Origin: Clostridiales bacterium
GTDB taxonomy: Bacteria > Bacillota > Clostridia > Oscillospirales > Acutalibacteraceae
Direction of reading: 5' to 3'
NCBI GenBank assembly: GCA_021200075.1
Contig: JAJQGZ010000038.1
Span: 1-7,179, forward strand
Length of the DNA: 7,179 nt
Under the pieces are notes generated by a model that saw only the letters and a list, made by a program, of their open reading frames with translations, searched no databases and had not been told where the DNA came from. The translations under genes and the position numbers were made by a program. Below, one piece after another: positions 6,292 to 7,179 of this stretch. The number at the start of each line of letters is the position of its first letter. The stretch's first letter is position 1.

Positions 6292-7032
6292 ATGACAACT
6301 ATCAGAAAAAGAGATAATAAAGAAATTTATCGTGACGGAGATAAACTTGTAAAAGTATTCAACGAAACATTTACAAAGGCGCAGGTTCTTAACGAAGCGC
6401 TTAATAACGCAAGAGTTGAGGAAACCGGTCTTAAAATCCCCAAGCTTTTGAATGTGTCAAAGGTTGACGGCGGCTGGGCTATCGTCAGGGAATATATCGA
6501 GGGTAAGAGCCTTTTCGAATTAATGGCGGAAAATCCCGATAAAGAGGACGAATATCTTGAAAAATTTGTTGATTTGCAGCTTGAAATTCATTCAAAAAAA
6601 TCTCCTCATCTTAATAAGATAAAGGATAAGATGCACGCAAAAATCAGCGAGTCTTCCTACGAGGCAACCGTGCGCTACGATTTGCACAACCGTCTTGAGG
6701 GTATGCGTCCGCACACAAAGGTGCTTCACGGCGATTACTGCCCGTCAAATATAATCGTTACACCGTCGGGCGAGTATTATGTTATCGACTGGGCGCACGC
6801 AACTCAGGGTAATGCTTCCGCCGACGCCGCAAGAACATATTTGGTATTCAATATCAATAATCAAAAGGAGCTTGCTGAAAAGTATCTTAACCTTTTCTGC
6901 AAAAAGGTGGATATTCCAAAACAGCTTGTTCAGCAGTGGATGCCGATTGTCGCCTGTTCGCAGAGCGTAAAGGGAGTTGAGGCTGAAAAAGAGCTTCTCG
7001 ATTCCTGGGTAAATGTATTCGATTTCCAGTAA
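6292..7032 (+). CDS. Small APH/choline-kinase-fold phosphotransferase, substrate unknown
   Basis: Cytosolic ATP-dependent phosphotransferase of the aminoglycoside-phosphotransferase/choline-kinase superfamily, 246 residues. Visible motifs: an N-terminal lobe with a probable ATP-binding lysine in DKLVKVF (17-23, Lys21) and a probable helix-C glutamate (Glu35); a hinge-like VREYIEGKSL (65-74); the catalytic loop HGDYCPSN (146-153) with Asp148 and Asn153; and the metal-binding aspartate in VIDWAHA (164-170, Asp166). All residues expected for catalysis are present. The length and the early EYIEGK pattern resemble the small Clostridia/Fibrobacter kinase-like paralogues (TIGR02172-type) more than true antibiotic-resistance APHs, which are usually longer. 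It should not be read as a resistance gene on this evidence. It lies 53 bases after adhE on the same strand with its own promoter; nothing ties its substrate to ethanol metabolism. Start: GGGGGTG precedes ATG by 5 bases. Confidence 0.85.
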   Translation: MTTIRKRDNKEIYRDGDKLVKVFNETFTKAQVLNEALNNARVEETGLKIPKLLNVSKVDGGWAIVREYIEGKSLFELMAENPDKEDEYLEKFVDLQLEIHSKKSPHLNKIKDKMHAKISESSYEATVRYDLHNRLEGMRPHTKVLHGDYCPSNIIVTPSGEYYVIDWAHATQGNASADAARTYLVFNINNQKELAEKYLNLFCKKVDIPKQLVQQWMPIVACSQSVKGVEAEKELLDSWVNVFDFQ

Positions 7033-7055
7033 ATTTTAATTAAATCAACAGTTTC

Positions 7056-7080
7056 TGCCGTCGAAAAGGACGGGCATTTT
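7056..7080 (+). terminator. Weak intrinsic terminator after the phosphotransferase gene
   Basis: An imperfect stem pairs 7056-7062 with 7069-7076 around the loop GAAAAG, with one bulged G on the 3' side, followed by TTTT. It ends 48 bases after the stop codon. The stem is short and the T tract brief, so termination may be partial. A perfect 14-base palindrome, ATTTTGTACAAAAT, overlaps its end at 7076-7089. Confidence 0.5.
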
Positions 7081-7101
7081 GTACAAAATTTTCAAAAACA
7101 T

Positions 7102-7130
7102 TTGTATTTTTGATTTTTATGTGCTAAAAT
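7102..7130 (+). promoter_or_regulatory. Outward-facing promoter with extended -10 at the right edge
   Basis: TTGTAT (7102-7107), a 17-base spacer and TAAAAT (7125-7130) preceded by TGC (7122-7124), forming an extended -10 element. It points out of the window, with a start near 7137. No gene with a ribosome site begins in the remaining 42 bases, so it serves a gene or RNA beyond the window. An inverted repeat, TGTTCG (7132-7137) and CGAACA (7163-7168), flanks the start region. Confidence 0.45.
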
Positions 7131-7179
7131 CTGTTCGATTCGCGCAAAGACGGACATGGAAACGAACATTCAATAATAT

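Noticed and set aside
6292..7032. Calling the phosphotransferase an aminoglycoside-resistance gene
   Set aside because: The catalytic motif is shared by the whole superfamily, the protein is short, and there is no mobile element or resistance context.
7156..7176. Six-codon frame METNIQ after the right-edge promoter
   Set aside because: No ribosome site precedes it and such short frames are common by chance; there is no sign of an attenuator hairpin within the window.

Overview
The window looks like ordinary chromosome from a low-to-moderate-GC Gram-positive anaerobe of the class Clostridia, possibly a Ruminococcaceae/Oscillospiraceae-type gut or rumen fermenter. This placement rests on gene content (a DegV-type fatty-acid-binding protein, an EF-G-like GTPase of the kind Firmicutes carry beside true EF-G, and a fermentative bifunctional AdhE), on strong Shine-Dalgarno sites, and on very AT-rich spacers. 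Taxonomy is inference only; there is no rRNA here.

Layout from left to right: (1) bases 1-65 hold a promoter with an inverted repeat across its -35 box. (2) A DegV-family gene runs on the + strand to 935, probably from a TTG start at 75. (3) A strong hairpin terminator at 973-1012 sits between this gene and the convergent gene beyond it, and could serve both strands. (4) The EF-G-like GTPase runs on the - strand, with its likely start at 3074. (5) The divergent spacer 3075-3640 has two parts. A GC-richer block (3075-3206) forms the EF-G-like leader and is open in frame with the gene. The rest is very AT-rich and carries the promoters of both genes, an array of TTAACA hexamers, and two close matches to the clostridial Rex operator. 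(6) adhE occupies 3641-6238. (7) A 53-bp gap contains a near-consensus promoter for a small APH/choline-kinase-fold phosphotransferase (6292-7032). (8) The right edge (7033-7179) has a weak terminator and an outward-facing promoter with an extended -10 box that serves something beyond the window.

Functionally the genes are mostly independent. AdhE disposes of NADH by reducing acetyl-CoA to ethanol. The two Rex-like sites, one lying on the -10 box of its best promoter, suggest redox control: repression when NADH/NAD+ is low and release when NADH accumulates. The DegV protein probably handles exogenous fatty acids, the EF-G-like factor probably acts on the ribosome, and the small kinase has no assigned substrate. 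I found no CRISPR array, tRNA, rRNA, transposase, phage gene or toxin-antitoxin pair, and no convincing sign of an undescribed multi-gene system. The points most worth checking are the regulatory architecture upstream of adhE, the altered GTPase motifs of the EF-G paralogue, and the possibly repeated leader block upstream of it.
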